A stretch of DNA of 64,000 nt from Osmia lignaria lignaria (Eukaryota > Arthropoda > Insecta > Hymenoptera > Megachilidae): the NCBI RefSeq assembly GCF_051020975.1, contig NW_027478162.1:18228001-18292000 (forward strand), in the 5' to 3' direction. Both the position numbers and the translations under genes were made by a program. This document shows, one piece after another, positions 10,787-23,988 of this stretch (positions within the stretch are counted from its first letter, which is position 1; every line of letters starts with the position of its first letter). Under the pieces are notes generated by a model. The model was not told where the DNA came from. It made no database searches and worked only from the letters and a program-made list of their open reading frames with translations.

Positions 10787-13040
10787 TGATCAGAAGCGCA
10801 GTTTTCGAGATATATCGAGATATTTAAAAGTTCCGAAGCCGCACCAACATAATAGAGATACAGAAACACCGTGGCCCCTTTCTTTGAGATAACTCTGCAC
10901 TATTGCGAGCTGCAAATGCCACTTCCAGCTTAGCTGTGCAGAGGAAGAACAACAAGAAGAAGAAATATCTCGAAATATGTCCGTCAGGCCCCTTCCCTTG
11001 AGATAAATCTGCAAATATCTCGGAAACGAAGCGAGCTATGGTAAAATGTTAAGAGACCTTTTTTGTAGAGAATTAAGTTTCCTACTTTTTATGTTCTATG
11101 ATATTTTTTGAACAGATGCGTAGTTCTCGAGATATATCAAGATATTTAAAAGTTCCGAAGCCGCACCAACATAATAGAGATACAGAAACACCGTGGCCCC
11201 TTTCTTTGAGATAACTCTGCACTATTGCGAGCTGCAAATGCCACTTCCAGCTTAGCTGTGCAGAGGAAGAACAACAAGAAGAAGAAATATCTCGAAATAT
11301 GTCCGTCAGGCCAGTTCCTTTGAGATGAATCTGCAAATATCTCGGAAACGAAGCGAGCTATGGCAAAATGTTAACAGACGTTTTTTGTAGAGAATTATGT
11401 TTCCTACAATTTATGTTCTATGATATTTTTTGATCAGAAGCGTAGTTTTCGAGATATATCGAGATATTTAAAAGTTCCGAAGCCGCACCAACATAATAGG
11501 GATACAGAAACACCGTGGCCCCTTTCTTTGAGATAACTCTGCACTAGTGCGATCCGCAAATGCCACTTCCAGCTTAGCTGTGCAGAAGAAGAACAACAAG
11601 AAGAAGAAATATCTCGAAATATGTCCGTCAGGCCCCTTCCCTTGAGATAAATCTGCAAATATCTCGGAAACGAAGCGAGCTATGGCAAAATGTTAAGAGA
11701 CCTTTTTTGTAGAGAATTAAGTTTCCTACTTTTTATGTTCTATGATATTTTTTGATCAGATGCGTAGTTCTCGAGATATATCAAGATATTTAAAAGTTCC
11801 GAAGCCGCACCAACATAATAGAGATACAGAAACACCGTGGCCCCTTTCTTTGAGATAACTCTGCAGTATTGCGAGCTGTAAATGCCACTTCCAGCTTAGC
11901 TGTGCAGGAGAAGAACAACAAGAAGAAGAATTATCTCGAAATATGTCCGTCAGGCCCCTTCCCTTGAGATATATCTGCAAATATCTCGGAAACGAAGCAA
12001 GCTATGGCAAAATGTTAAGAGACGTTTTTTGTAGAGAATTATGTTTCCTACAATTTATCTTCTATGATATTTTTTGATCAGAAGCGTAGTTTTCGAGATA
12101 TATCGAGATATTTAAAAGTTCCGAAGCCGCACCAACATAATAGAGATACAGAAACACCGTGGCCCCTTTCTTTGAGATAACTCTGCACTAGTGCGATCCG
12201 CAAATGCCACTTCCAGCTTAGCTGTGCAGGAGAAGAACAACAAGAAGAAGAATTATCTCGAAATATGTCCGTCAGGCCCCTTCCCTTGAGATATATCTGC
12301 AAATATCTCGGAAACGAAGCAAGCTATGGCAAAATGTTAAGAGACGTTTTTTGTAGAGAATTATGTTTCCTACAATTTATCTTCTATGATATTTTTTGAT
12401 CAGAAGCGTAGTTTTCGAGATATATCGAGATATTTAAAAGTTCCAAAGCCGCACTAACATAATAGAGATACAGAAACACCGTGGCCCCTTTCTTTGAGAT
12501 AACTCTGCACTAGTGCGAGCCGCAAATGCCACTTCCAGCTTAGCTGTGCAGAAGAAGAACAACAAGAAGAAGAAATATCTCGAAATATGTCCGTCAGGCC
12601 CCTTCCCTTGAGATAAATCTGCAAATATCTCGGAAACGAAGCGAGCTATGGCAAAATGTTGAGAGACCTTTTTTGTAGAGAATTAAGTTTCCTACTTTTT
12701 TTGTTCTATGATATTTTTTGATCAGATGCGTAGTTCTCGAGATATATCAAGATATTTAAAAGTTCCGAAGCCGCACCAACATAATAGAGATACAGAAACA
12801 CCGTGGCCCCTCTCTTTGAGATATCTCTGCACTATTGCGAGCTGGAAATGCCACTTCCAGTTTAGCTGTGCAGAAGAAGAACAACAAGAAGAAGAAATAT
12901 CTCGAAATATGTCCGTCAGGCCCCTTCCCTTGAGATAAATCTGCAAATATCTCGGAAACGAAGCGAGCTATGGCAAAATGTTAAGAGACCTTTTTTGTAG
13001 AGAATTATGTTTCCTACAATTTATGTTCTATGATATTTTT
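10787..13040. repeat. Tandem duplication A, copy 1 (7 monomers, 2254 bp)
   Basis: The monomer series 10787, 11109, 11431, 11753, 12075, 12397, 12719 carries, in order, GAAGCGCAG, TTGAACAGATG, GTGCGATCCGC, GAATTATCTCG, a hybrid unit, CAAAGCCGCACTAAC and TGAGATATCTC. The series repeats immediately downstream without the hybrid. The monomer at 12075 has the GATCCGC middle of 11431 and the GAATTATCTC right part of 11753, as expected from an unequal crossover between neighbours. Confidence 0.9.
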
Positions 13041-14972
13041 TGATCAGAAGCGCAGTTTTCGAGATATATCGAGATATTTAAAAGTTCCGAAGCCGCACCA
13101 ACATAATAGAGATACAGAAACACCGTGGCCCCTTTCTTTGAGATAACTCTGCACTATTGCGAGCTGCAAATGCCACTTCCAGCTTAGCTGTGCAGAGGAA
13201 GAACAACAAGAAGAAGAAATATCTCGAAATATGTCCGTCAGGCCCCTTCCCTTGAGATAAATCTGCAAATATCTCGGAAACGAAGCGAGCTATGGTAAAA
13301 TGTTAAGAGACCTTTTTTGTAGAGAATTAAGTTTCCTACTTTTTATGTTCTATGATATTTTTTGAACAGATGCGTAGTTCTCGAGATATATCAAGATATT
13401 TAAAAGTTCCGAAGCCGCACCAACATAATAGAGATACAGAAACACCGTGGCCCCTTTCTTTGAGATAACTCTGCACTATTGCGAGCTGCAAATGCCACTT
13501 CCAGCTTAGCTGTGCAGAGGAAGAACAACAAGAAGAAGAAATATCTCGAAATATGTCCGTCAGGCCAGTTCCTTTGAGATGAATCTGCAAATATCTCGGA
13601 AACGAAGCGAGCTATGGCAAAATGTTAACAGACGTTTTTTGTAGAGAATTATGTTTCCTACAATTTATGTTCTATGATATTTTTTGATCAGAAGCGTAGT
13701 TTTCGAGATATATCGAGATATTTAAAAGTTCCGAAGCCGCACCAACATAATAGGGATACAGAAACACCGTGGCCCCTTTCTTTGAGATAACTCTGCACTA
13801 GTGCGATCCGCAAATGCCACTTCCAGCTTAGCTGTGCAGAAGAAGAACAACAAGAAGAAGAAATATCTCGAAATATGTCCGTCAGGCCCCTTCCCTTGAG
13901 ATAAATCTGCAAATATCTCGGAAACGAAGCGAGCTATGGCAAAATGTTAAGAGACCTTTTTTGTAGAGAATTAAGTTTCCTACTTTTTATGTTCTATGAT
14001 ATTTTTTGATCAGATGCGTAGTTCTCGAGATATATCAAGATATTTAAAAGTTCCGAAGCCGCACCAACATAATAGAGATACAGAAACACCGTGGCCCCTT
14101 TCTTTGAGATAACTCTGCAGTACTGCGAGCTGTAAATGCCACTTCCAGCTTAGCTGTGCAGGAGAAGAACAACAAGAAGAAGAATTATCTCGAAATATGT
14201 CCGTCAGGCCCCTTCCCTTGAGATATATCTGCAAATATCTCGGAAACGAAGCAAGCTATGGCAAAATGTTAAGAGACGTTTTTTGTAGAGAATTATGTTT
14301 CCTACAATTTATCTTCTATGATATTTTTTGATCAGAAGCGTAGTTTTCGAGATATATCGAGATATTTAAAAGTTCCAAAGCCGCACTAACATAATAGAGA
14401 TACAGAAACACCGTGGCCCCTTTCTTTGAGATAACTCTGCACTAGTGCGAGCCGCAAATGCCACTTCCAGCTTAGCTGTGCAGAAGAAGAACAACAAGAA
14501 GAAGAAATATCTCGAAATATGTCCGTCAGGCCCCTTCCCTTGAGATAAATCTGCAAATATCTCGGAAACGAAGCGAGCTATGGCAAAATGTTGAGAGACC
14601 TTTTTTGTAGAGAATTAAGTTTCCTACTTTTTTTGTTCTATGATATTTTTTGATCAGATGCGTAGTTCTCGAGATATATCAAGATATTTAAAAGTTCCGA
14701 AGCCGCACCAACATAATAGAGATACAGAAACACCGTGGCCCCTCTCTTTGAGATATCTCTGCACTATTGCGAGCTGGAAATGCCACTTCCAGTTTAGCTG
14801 TGCAGAAGAAGAACAACAAGAAGAAGAAATATCTCGAAATATGTCCGTCAGGCCCCTTCCCTTGAGATAAATCTGCAAATATCTCGGAAACGAAGCGAGC
14901 TATGGCAAAATGTTAAGAGACCTTTTTTGTAGAGAATTAAGTTTCCTACTTTTTATGTTCTATGATATTTTT
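13041..14972. repeat. Tandem duplication A, copy 2 (6 monomers, 1932 bp)
   Basis: This repeats 10787-13040 marker for marker but has six monomers. The offset is 2254 bp on the left and 1932 bp after the position of the hybrid monomer. Its last monomer (14651) is also the first monomer of duplication B copy 2, so the two duplications are nested. Confidence 0.9.
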
Positions 14973-17900
14973 TGATCAGATGCGTAGTTCTCGAGATATA
15001 TCGAGATATTTGAAAGTTCCGAAGCCGCACCAACATAATAGAGATACAGAAACACCGTGGCCCCTTTCTTTGAGATAACTCTGCACTATTGCGAGCTGCA
15101 AATGCCACTTCCAGCTTAGCTGTGCAGAGGAAGAACAACAAGAAGAAGAAATATCTCGAAATATGTCCGTCAGGCCAGTTCCTTTGAGCTGAATCTGCAA
15201 ATATCTCGGAAACGAAGCGAGCTATGGCAAAATGTTAAGGGACGTTTTTTGTAGACAATTATGTTTCCTACAATTTATGTTCTATGATATTTTTTGATCA
15301 GAAGCGTAGTTTTCGAGATATATCGAGATATTTAGAAGTTCCGAAGCCGCACCAACATAATAGGGATACAGAAACACCGTGGCCCCTTTCTTTGAGATAA
15401 CTCTGCACTAGTGCTTGCCGCAAATGCCACTTCCAGCTTAGCTGTGCAGAAGAAGAACAACAAGAAGAAGAAATATCTCGAAATATGTCCGTCAGGCCCC
15501 TTCCCTTGAGATAAATCTGCAAATATCTCGGAAACGAAGCGAGCTATGGCAAAATGTTAAGAGACCTTTTTTGTAGAGAATTATGTTTCCTACTTTTTAT
15601 GTTCTATGATATTTTTTGATCAGATGCGTAGTTCTCGAGATATATCAAGATATTTAAAAGTTCCGAAGCCGCACCAACATAATAGAGATGCAGAAACACC
15701 GTGGCCCCTTTCTTTGAGATAACTCTGCACTATTGCGAGCTGTAAATGCCACTTCCAGCTTAGCTGTGCAGAAGAAGAACAACAAGAAGAAGAAATATCT
15801 CGAAATATGTCCGTCAGGCCCCTTCCCTTGAGATAAATCTGCAAATATCTCGGAAACGAAGCGAGCTATGGCAAAATGTTGAGAGACCTTTTTTGTAGAG
15901 AATTAAGTTTCCTACTTTTTATGTTCTATGATATTTTTTGATCAGATGCGTAGTTCTCGAGATATATCAAGATATTTAAAAGTTCCGAAGCCGCACCAAC
16001 ATAATAGAGATACAGAAACACCGTGGCCCCTCTCTTTGAGATAACTCTGCACTATTGCGAGCTGGAAATGCCACTTCCAGTTTAGCTGTGCAGAAGAAGA
16101 ACAACAAGAAGAAGAAATATCTCGAAATATGTCCGTCAGGCTCCTTCCCTTGAGATAAATCTGCAAATATCTCGGAAACGAAGCGAGCTATGGCAAAATG
16201 TTAAGAGACCTTTTTTGTAGAGAATTATGTTTCCTACAATTTATGTTCTATGATATTTTTTGATCAGAAGCGTAGTTTTCGAGATATATCGAGATATTTA
16301 AAAGTTCCGAAGCCGCAGCAACATAATAGAGATACAGAAACACCGTGGCCCCTTTCTTTGAGATAACTCTGCACTATTGCGAGCTGCAAATGCCACTTCC
16401 AGCTTAGCTGTGCAGAGGAAGAACAACAAGAAGAAGAAATATCTCGAAATATGTCCGTCAGGCCAGTTCCTTTGAGCTGAATCTGCAAATATCTCGGAAA
16501 CGAAGCGAGCTATGGCAAAATGTTAAGAGACGTTTTTTGTAGAGAATTATGTTTCCTACAATTCATGTTCTATGATATTTTTTGATCAGAAGCGTAGCTT
16601 TCGAGATATATCGAGATATTTAGAAGTTCCGAAGCCGCACCAACATAATAGAGATACAGAAACACCGTGGCCCCTTTCTTTGAGATAACTCTGCAGTATT
16701 GCGAGCTGTAAATGCCACTTCCAGCTTAGCTGTGCAGGAGAAGAACAACAAGAAGAAGAAATATCTCGAAATATGTCCGTCAGGCACCTTCCCTTGAGAT
16801 ATATCTGCAATTATCTCGGAAACGAAGCGAGCTATGGCAAAATGTTAAGAGACCTTTTTTGTAGAGAATTATGTTTCCTACTTTTTATGTTCTATGATAT
16901 TTTTTGATCAGATGCGTAGTTCTCGAGATATATCAAGATATTTAAAAGTTCCGAAGCCGCACCAACATAATAGAGATACAGAAACACCGTGGCCCCTTTC
17001 TTTGAGATAACTCTGCACTATTGCGAGCTGTAAATGCCACTTCCAGCTTAGCTGTGCAGAAGAAGAACAACAAGAAGAAGAAATATCTCGAAATATGTCC
17101 GTCAGGCCCCTTCCCTTGAGATAAATCTGCAAATATCTCGGAAACGAAGCGAGCTATGGCAAAATGTTGAGAGACCTTTTTTGTAGAGAATTAAGTTTCC
17201 TACTTTTTATGTTCTATGATATTTTTTGATCAGATGCGTAGTTCTCGAGATATATCAAGATATTTAAAAGTTCCGAAGCCGCACCAACATAATAGAGATA
17301 CAGAAACACCGTGGCCCCTCTCTTTGAGATAACTCTGCACTATTGCGAGCTGGAAATGCCACTTCCAGTTTAGCTGTGCAGAAGAAGAACAACAAGAAGA
17401 AGAAGTATCTCGAAATATGTCCGTCAGGCTCCTTCCCTTGAGATAAATCTGCAAATATCTCGGAAACGAAGCGAGCTATGGCAAAATGTTAAGAGACCTT
17501 TTTTGTAGAGAATTATGTTTCCTACAATTTATGTTCTATGATATTTTTTGATCAGAAGCGTAGTTTTCGAGATATATCGAGATATTTAAAAGTTCCGAAG
17601 CCGCACCAACATAATAGAGATACAGAAACACCGTGGCCCCTTTCTTTGAGATAACTCTGCACTATTGCGAGCTGCAAATGCCACTTCCAGCTTAGCTGTG
17701 CAGAGGAAGAACAACAAGAAGAAGAGATATCTCGAAATATGTCCGTTAGGCCCCTTCCCTTGAGATAAATCTGCAAATATCTCGGAAACGAAGCGAGCTA
17801 TGGCAAAATGTTAAGAGACCTTTTTTGTAGAGAATTAAGTTTCCTACTTTTTATCTTCTATAATATTTTCTGATCAGATGCGTAGTTCTCGAGATATATC

Positions 17901-19052
17901 AAGATATTTAAAAGTTCCGAAGCCGCACCAACATAATAGAGATACAGAAACACCGTGGCCCCTTTCTTTGAGATAACTCTGCACTATTGCGAGCTGGAAA
18001 TGCCACTTCCAGTTTAGCTGTGCAGAAGAAGAACAACAAGAAGAAGAAATATCTCGAAATATGTCCGTTAGGCCCCTTCCCTTGAGATAAATCTGCAAAT
18101 ATCTCGGAAACGAAGCGAGCTATGGCAAAATGTTAAGAGACCTTTTTTGTAGAGAATTATGTTTCATACAATTTATGTTCTATGATATTTTTTGATCAGA
18201 AGCGTAGTTTTCGAGATATATCGAGATATTTAAAAGTTCCGAAGCCGCACCAACATAATAGATATACAGAAACACCGTGGCCCCTTTCTTTGAGATAACT
18301 CTGCAGTATAGCGAGCTGTAAATGCCACTTCCAGCTTAGCTGTGCAGAAGAAGAACAACAAGAAGAAGAAATATCTCGAAATATGTCCGTCAGGCCCCTT
18401 CCCTTGAGATAAATCTGCAAATATCTCGGAAACGAAGAGAGCTATGGCAAAATGTTAAGAGACCTTTTGTGTAGAGAATTAAGTTTCCTACTTTTTATGT
18501 TCTATGATATTTTTTGATCTGATGCGTAGTTCTCGAGATATATCAAGATATTTAAAAGTTCCGAAGCCGCACCAACATAATAGAGATACAGAAACACCGT
18601 GGCCCCTTTCTTTGAGATAACTCTGCACTATTGCGAGCTGTAAATGCCACTTCCAGCTTAGCTGTGCAGAGGAAGAACAACAAGAAGAAGAAATATCTCG
18701 AAATATGTCCGTCAGGCCAGTTCCTTTGAGCTGAATCTGCAAATATCTCGGAAACGAAGCGAGCTATGGCAAAATGTTAAGAGACGTTTTTTGTAGAGAA
18801 TTATGTTTCCTACAATTTATGTTCTATGATATTTTTTGATCAGAAGCGTAGTTTTCGAGATATATCGAGATATTTAAAAGTTCCGAAGCCGCACCAACAT
18901 AATAGGGATACAGAAACACCGTGGCCCCTTTCTTTGAGATAACTCTGCAGTATTGCGAGCTGTAAATGCCACTTCCAGCTTAGCTGTGCAGAAGAAGAAC
19001 AACAAGAAGAAGAAATATCTCGAAATATGTCCGTCAGGCCCCTTCCCTTGAG
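14651..19052. repeat. Segmental duplication B, copy 2
   Basis: This repeats the marker order of 5957 to about 10680 but lacks the counterpart of the monomer at 6923. Copy-specific changes include CCGCAGCAAC in the monomer at 16261 and GAAGTATCTC in the monomer at 17227. The monomer at 17549 keeps the GAAGAGATATC marker but has the CCCCTTCCC right half where its partner at 9177 has CCAGTTCC. This points to later exchange or conversion inside the copy. The right boundary is approximate. Confidence 0.87.
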
Positions 19053-22000
19053 ATAAATCTGCAAATATCTCGGCAACGAAGAGAGCTATGGCAAAATGTT
19101 AAGAGACCTTTTTTGTAGAGAATTAAGTTTCCTACTTTTTATGTTCTATGATATTTTTTGATCTGATGCGTAGTTCTCGAGATATATCAAGATATTTAAA
19201 AGTTCCGAAGCCGCACCAACATAATAGAGATACAGAAACACCGTGGCCCCTTTCTTTGAGATAACTCTGCACTATTGCGAGCTGCAAATGCCACTTCCAG
19301 CTTAGCTGTGCAGAAGAAGAACAACAAGAAGAAGACATATCTCGAAATATGTCCGTCAGGCCCCTTCCCTTGAGATATATCTGCAAATATCTCGGAAACG
19401 AGGCGAGCTATGGCAAAATGTTAAGAGACCTTTTTTGTAGAGAATTATGTTTCCTACAATTTATGTTCTATGATATTTTTTGATCAGAAGCGTAGTTTTC
19501 GAGATATATCGAGATATTTAAAAGTTCCAAAGCCGCACCAACATAATAGAGATACAGAAACACCGTGGCCCCTTTCTTTGAGATAACTCTGCACTATTGC
19601 GAGCTGCAAATGCCACTTCCAGCTTAGCTGTGCAGAGGAAGAACAACAAGAAGAAGAAATATCTCGAAATATGTCCGTCAGGCCAGTTCCTTTGAGCTGA
19701 ATCTGCAAATATCTCGGAAACGAAGCGAGCTATGGCAAAATGTTAAGAGACGTTTTTTGTAGAGAATTATGTTTCCTACAATTTAGGTTCTATGATATTT
19801 TTTGATCAGAAGCGTAGTTTTCGAGATATATCGAGATATTTAAAAGTTCCGAAGCCGCACCAACATAATAGGGATACAGAAACACCGTGGCCCCTTTCTT
19901 TGAGATAACTCTGCACTATTGCGAGCTGTAAATGCCACTTCCAGCTTAGCTGTGCAGAAGAAGAACAACAAGAAGAAGAAATATCTCGAAATATGTCCGT
20001 CAGGCCCCTTCCCTTCAGATATATCTGCAAATATCTCGGAAACGAAGCGAGCTATGGCGAAATGTTAAGAGACCTTTTTTGTAGAGAATTATGTTTCCTA
20101 CAATTTATGTTCTATGATATTTTTTGATCAGAAGCGTAGTTTTCGAGATATATCGAGATATTTAAAAGTTCCGAAGCCGCACCAACATAATAGAGATACA
20201 GAAACACCGTGGCCCCTTTCGTTGAGATAACTCTGCACTAGTGCGAGCCGCAAATGCCACTTCCAGCTTAGCTGTGCAGCAGAAGAACAACAAGAAGAAG
20301 AAATATCTCGAAATATGTCCGTCAGGCCACTTCCCTTGAGATAAATCTGCAAATATCTCGGAAACGAAGCGAGCTATGGCAAAATGTTAAGAGACCTTTT
20401 TTGTAGAGAATTATGTTTCCTACTTTTTATGTTCTATGATATTTTTTGATCAGACGCGTAGCTCTCGAGATATATCAAGATATTTAAAAGTTCCGAAGCC
20501 GCACCAACATAATAGAGATACAGAAACACCGTGGCCCCTCTCTTTGAGATAACGCTGCACTATTGCGAGCTGGAAATGCCACTTCCAGTATAGCTGTGCA
20601 GAAGAAGAACATCAAGAAGAAGAAATATCTCGAAATATGTCCGTTAGGCCCCTTCCCTTGAGATAAATCTGCAAATATCTCGGAAACGAAGCGAGCTATG
20701 GCAAAATGTTAAGAGACCTTTTTTGTAGAGAATTATGTTTCCTACAATTTATGTTCTATGATATTTTTTGATCAGAAGCGTAGTTTTCGAGATATATCGA
20801 GATATTTAAAAGTTCCGAAGCCGCACCAACATAATAGAGATACAGAAACACCGTGGCCCCTTTCTTTGAGATAACTCTGCAGTATAGCGAGCTGTAAATG
20901 CCACTTCCAGCTTAGCTGTGCAGAAGAAGAACAACAAGAAGAAGAAATATCTCGAAATATGTCCGTCAGGCCCCTTCCCTTGAGATAAATCTGCAAATAT
21001 CTCGGAAACGAAGAGAGCTATGGCAAAATGTTAAGAGACCTTTTGTGTAGAGAATTAAGTTTCCTACTTTTTATGTTCTATGATATTTTTTGATCTGATG
21101 CGTAGTTCTCGAGATATATCAAGATATTTAAAAGTTCCGAAGCCGCACCAACATAATAGAGATACAGAAACACCGTGGCCCCTTTCTTTGAGATAACTCT
21201 GCACTATTGCGAGCTGTAAATGCCACTTCCAGCTTAGCTGTGCAGAAGAAGAACAACAAGAAGAAGAAATATCTCGAAATATGTCCGTCAGACCCCTTCC
21301 CTTGAGATAAATCTGCAAATATCTCGGAAACGAAGCGAGCTATGGTAAAATGTTAAGAGACCTTTTTTGTAGAGAATTAAGTTTCCTACTTTTTATGTTC
21401 TATGATATTTTTTGATCAGATGCGTAGTTCTCGAGATATATCAAGATATTTAAAAGTTCCGAAGCCGCACCAACATAATAGAGATACACAAACACCGTGG
21501 CCCCTTTCTTTGAGATAACTCTGCACTATTGCGAGCTGCAAATGCCACTTCCAGCTTAGCTGTGCAGAGGAAGAACAACAAGAAGAAGAAATATCTCGAA
21601 ATATGTCCGTCAGGCCCCTTCCCTTGAGATATATCTGCAAATATCTCGGAAACGAAGCGAGCTATGGCAAAATGTTAAGAGACCTTTTTTGTAGAGAATT
21701 ATGTTTCGTACAATTTATGTTCTATGATATTTTTTGGTCAGAAGCGTAGTTTTCGAGATATATCGAGATATTTAAAAGTTCCAAAGCCGCACCAACATAA
21801 TAGAGATACAGAAACACCGTGGCCCCTTTCTTTGAGATAACTCTGCACTATTGCGAGCTGTAAATGCCACTTCCAGCTTAGCTGTGCAGAAGAAGAACAA
21901 CAAGAAGAAGAAATATCTCGAAATATGTCCGTCAGACCCCTTCCCTTGAGATAAATCTGCAAATATCTCGGAAACGAAGCGAGCTATGGTAAAATGTTAA

Positions 22001-22056
22001 GAGACCTTTTTTGTAGAGAATTAAGTTTCCTACTTTTTATGTTCTATGATATTTTT
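19053..22056. repeat. Zone 3 leader: monomers ancestral to the 1932-bp unit
   Basis: This stretch contains monomers related to those of the downstream six-mer but not in its full order. The CTTCAGATATATC type is at 19803, the TTTCGTTGAG type at 20125 and the GATCTGATGCG type at 21091. The monomer at 21735 is a hybrid: its left end (TTTTGGTCAG, CCAAAGCC) matches member E and its right end (GTCAGACCCC, GGTAAAATG) matches member A of the later unit. No genes are seen. Confidence 0.75.
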
Positions 22057-23988
22057 TGATCAGATGCGTAGTTCTCGAGATATATCAAGATATTTAAAAG
22101 TTCCGAAGCCGCACCAACATAATAGAGATACACAAACACCGTGGCCCCTTTCTTTGAGATAACTCTGCACTATTGCGAGCTGCAAATGCCACTTCCAGCT
22201 TAGCTGTGCAGAGGAAGAACAACAAGAAGAAGAAATATCTCGAAATATGTCCGTCAGGCCAGTTCCTTTGAGCTGAATCTGCAAATATCTCGGAAACGAA
22301 GCGAGCTATGGCAAAATGTTAAGAGACGTTTTTTGTAGAGAATTATGTTTCCTACAATTTATGTTCTATGATATTTTTTGATCAGAAGCGTAGTTTTCGA
22401 GATATATCGAGATATTTAAAAGTTCCGAAGCCGCACCAACATAATAGGGATACAGAAACACCGTGGCCCCTTTCTTTGAGATAACTCTGCACTATTGCGA
22501 GCTGTAAATGCCACTTCCAGCTTAGCTGTGCAGAAGAAGAACAACAAGAAGAAGAAATATCTCGAAATATGTCCGTCAGGCCCCTTCCCTTCAGATATAT
22601 CTGCAAATATCTCGGAAACGAAGCGAGCTATGGCGAAATGTTAAGAGACCTTTTTTGTAGAGAATTATGTTTCCTACAATTTATGTTCTATGATATTTTT
22701 TGATCAGAAGCGTAGTTTTCGAGATATATCGAGATATTTAAAAGTTCCGAAGCCGCACCAACATAATAGAGATACAGAAACACCGTGGCCCCTTTCGTTG
22801 AGATAACTCTGCACTAGTGCGAGCCGCAAATGCCACTTCCAGCTTAGCTGTGCAGAAGAAGAACAACAAGAAGAAGAAATATCTCGAAATATGTCCGTCA
22901 GGCCCCTTCCCTTGAGATATATCTGCAAATATCTCGGAAACGAAGCGAGCTATGGCAAAATGTTAAGAGACCTTTTTTGTAGAGAATTATGTTTCGTACA
23001 ATTTATGTTCTATGATATTTTTTGGTCAGAAGCGTAGTTTTCGAGATATATCGAGATATTTAAAAGTTCCAAAGCCGCACCAACATAATAGAGATACAGA
23101 AACACCGTGGCCCCTTTCTTTGAGATAACTCTGCACTAGTGCGAGCCGCAAATGCCACTTCCAGCTTAGCTGTGCAGAAGAAGAACAACAAGAAGAAGAA
23201 ATATCTCGAAATATGTCCGTCAGGCCCCTTCCCTTGAGATAAATCTGCAAATATCTCGGAAACGAAGCGAGCTATGGCAAAATGTTGAAAGACCTTTATT
23301 GTAGAGAATTAAGTTTCCTACGTTTTATGTTCTATGATATTTTTTGATCAGATGCGTAGTTCTCGAGATATATCAAGATATTTAAAAGTTCCGAAGCCGC
23401 ACCAACATAATCGAGATACAGAAACACCGTGGCCCCTTTCTTTGAGATAACTCTGCACTATTGCGAGCTGCAAATGCCACTTCCAGCTTAGCTGTGCAGA
23501 AGAAGAACATCAAGAAGAAGAAATATCTCGAAATATGTCCGTCAGGCCCCTTCCCTTGAGATAAATCTGCAAATATCTCGGAAACGAAGAGAGCTATGGC
23601 AAAATGTTAAGAGACCTTTTTTGTAGAGAATTAAGTTTCCTACTTTTTATGTTCTATGATATTTTTTGATCTGATGCGTAGTTCTCGAGATATATCAAGA
23701 TATTTAAAAGTTCCGAAGCCGCACCAACATAATAGAGATACAGAAACACCGTGGCCCCTTTCTTTGAGATAACTCTGCACTATTGCGAGCTGTAAATGCC
23801 ACTTCCAGCTTAGCTGTGCAGAAGAAGAACAACAAGAAGAAGAAATATCTCGAAATATGTCCGTCAGACCCCTTCCCTTGAGATAAATCTGCAAATATCT
23901 CGGAAACGAAGCGAGCTATGGTAAAATGTTAAGAGACCTTTTTTGTAGAGAATTAAGTTTCCTACTTTTTATGTTCTATGATATTTTT
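22057..23988. repeat. Six-monomer higher-order repeat, copy 1 (1932 bp)
   Basis: Members in order are B (GATACACAAAC, with CCAGTTCC), C (CTTCAGATATATC, GGCGAAATG), D (TTTCGTTGAG), E (TTTCGTAC upstream, TTTTGGTCAG, CCAAAGCC), F (AATCGAGATAC, GAACATCAAG) and A (GATCTGATGCG, GTCAGACCCC). The same six occur in the same order in the next two copies. Reading by eye I noticed only one base that varies: A at 23590, C at 25522, A at 27454. Confidence 0.95.
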
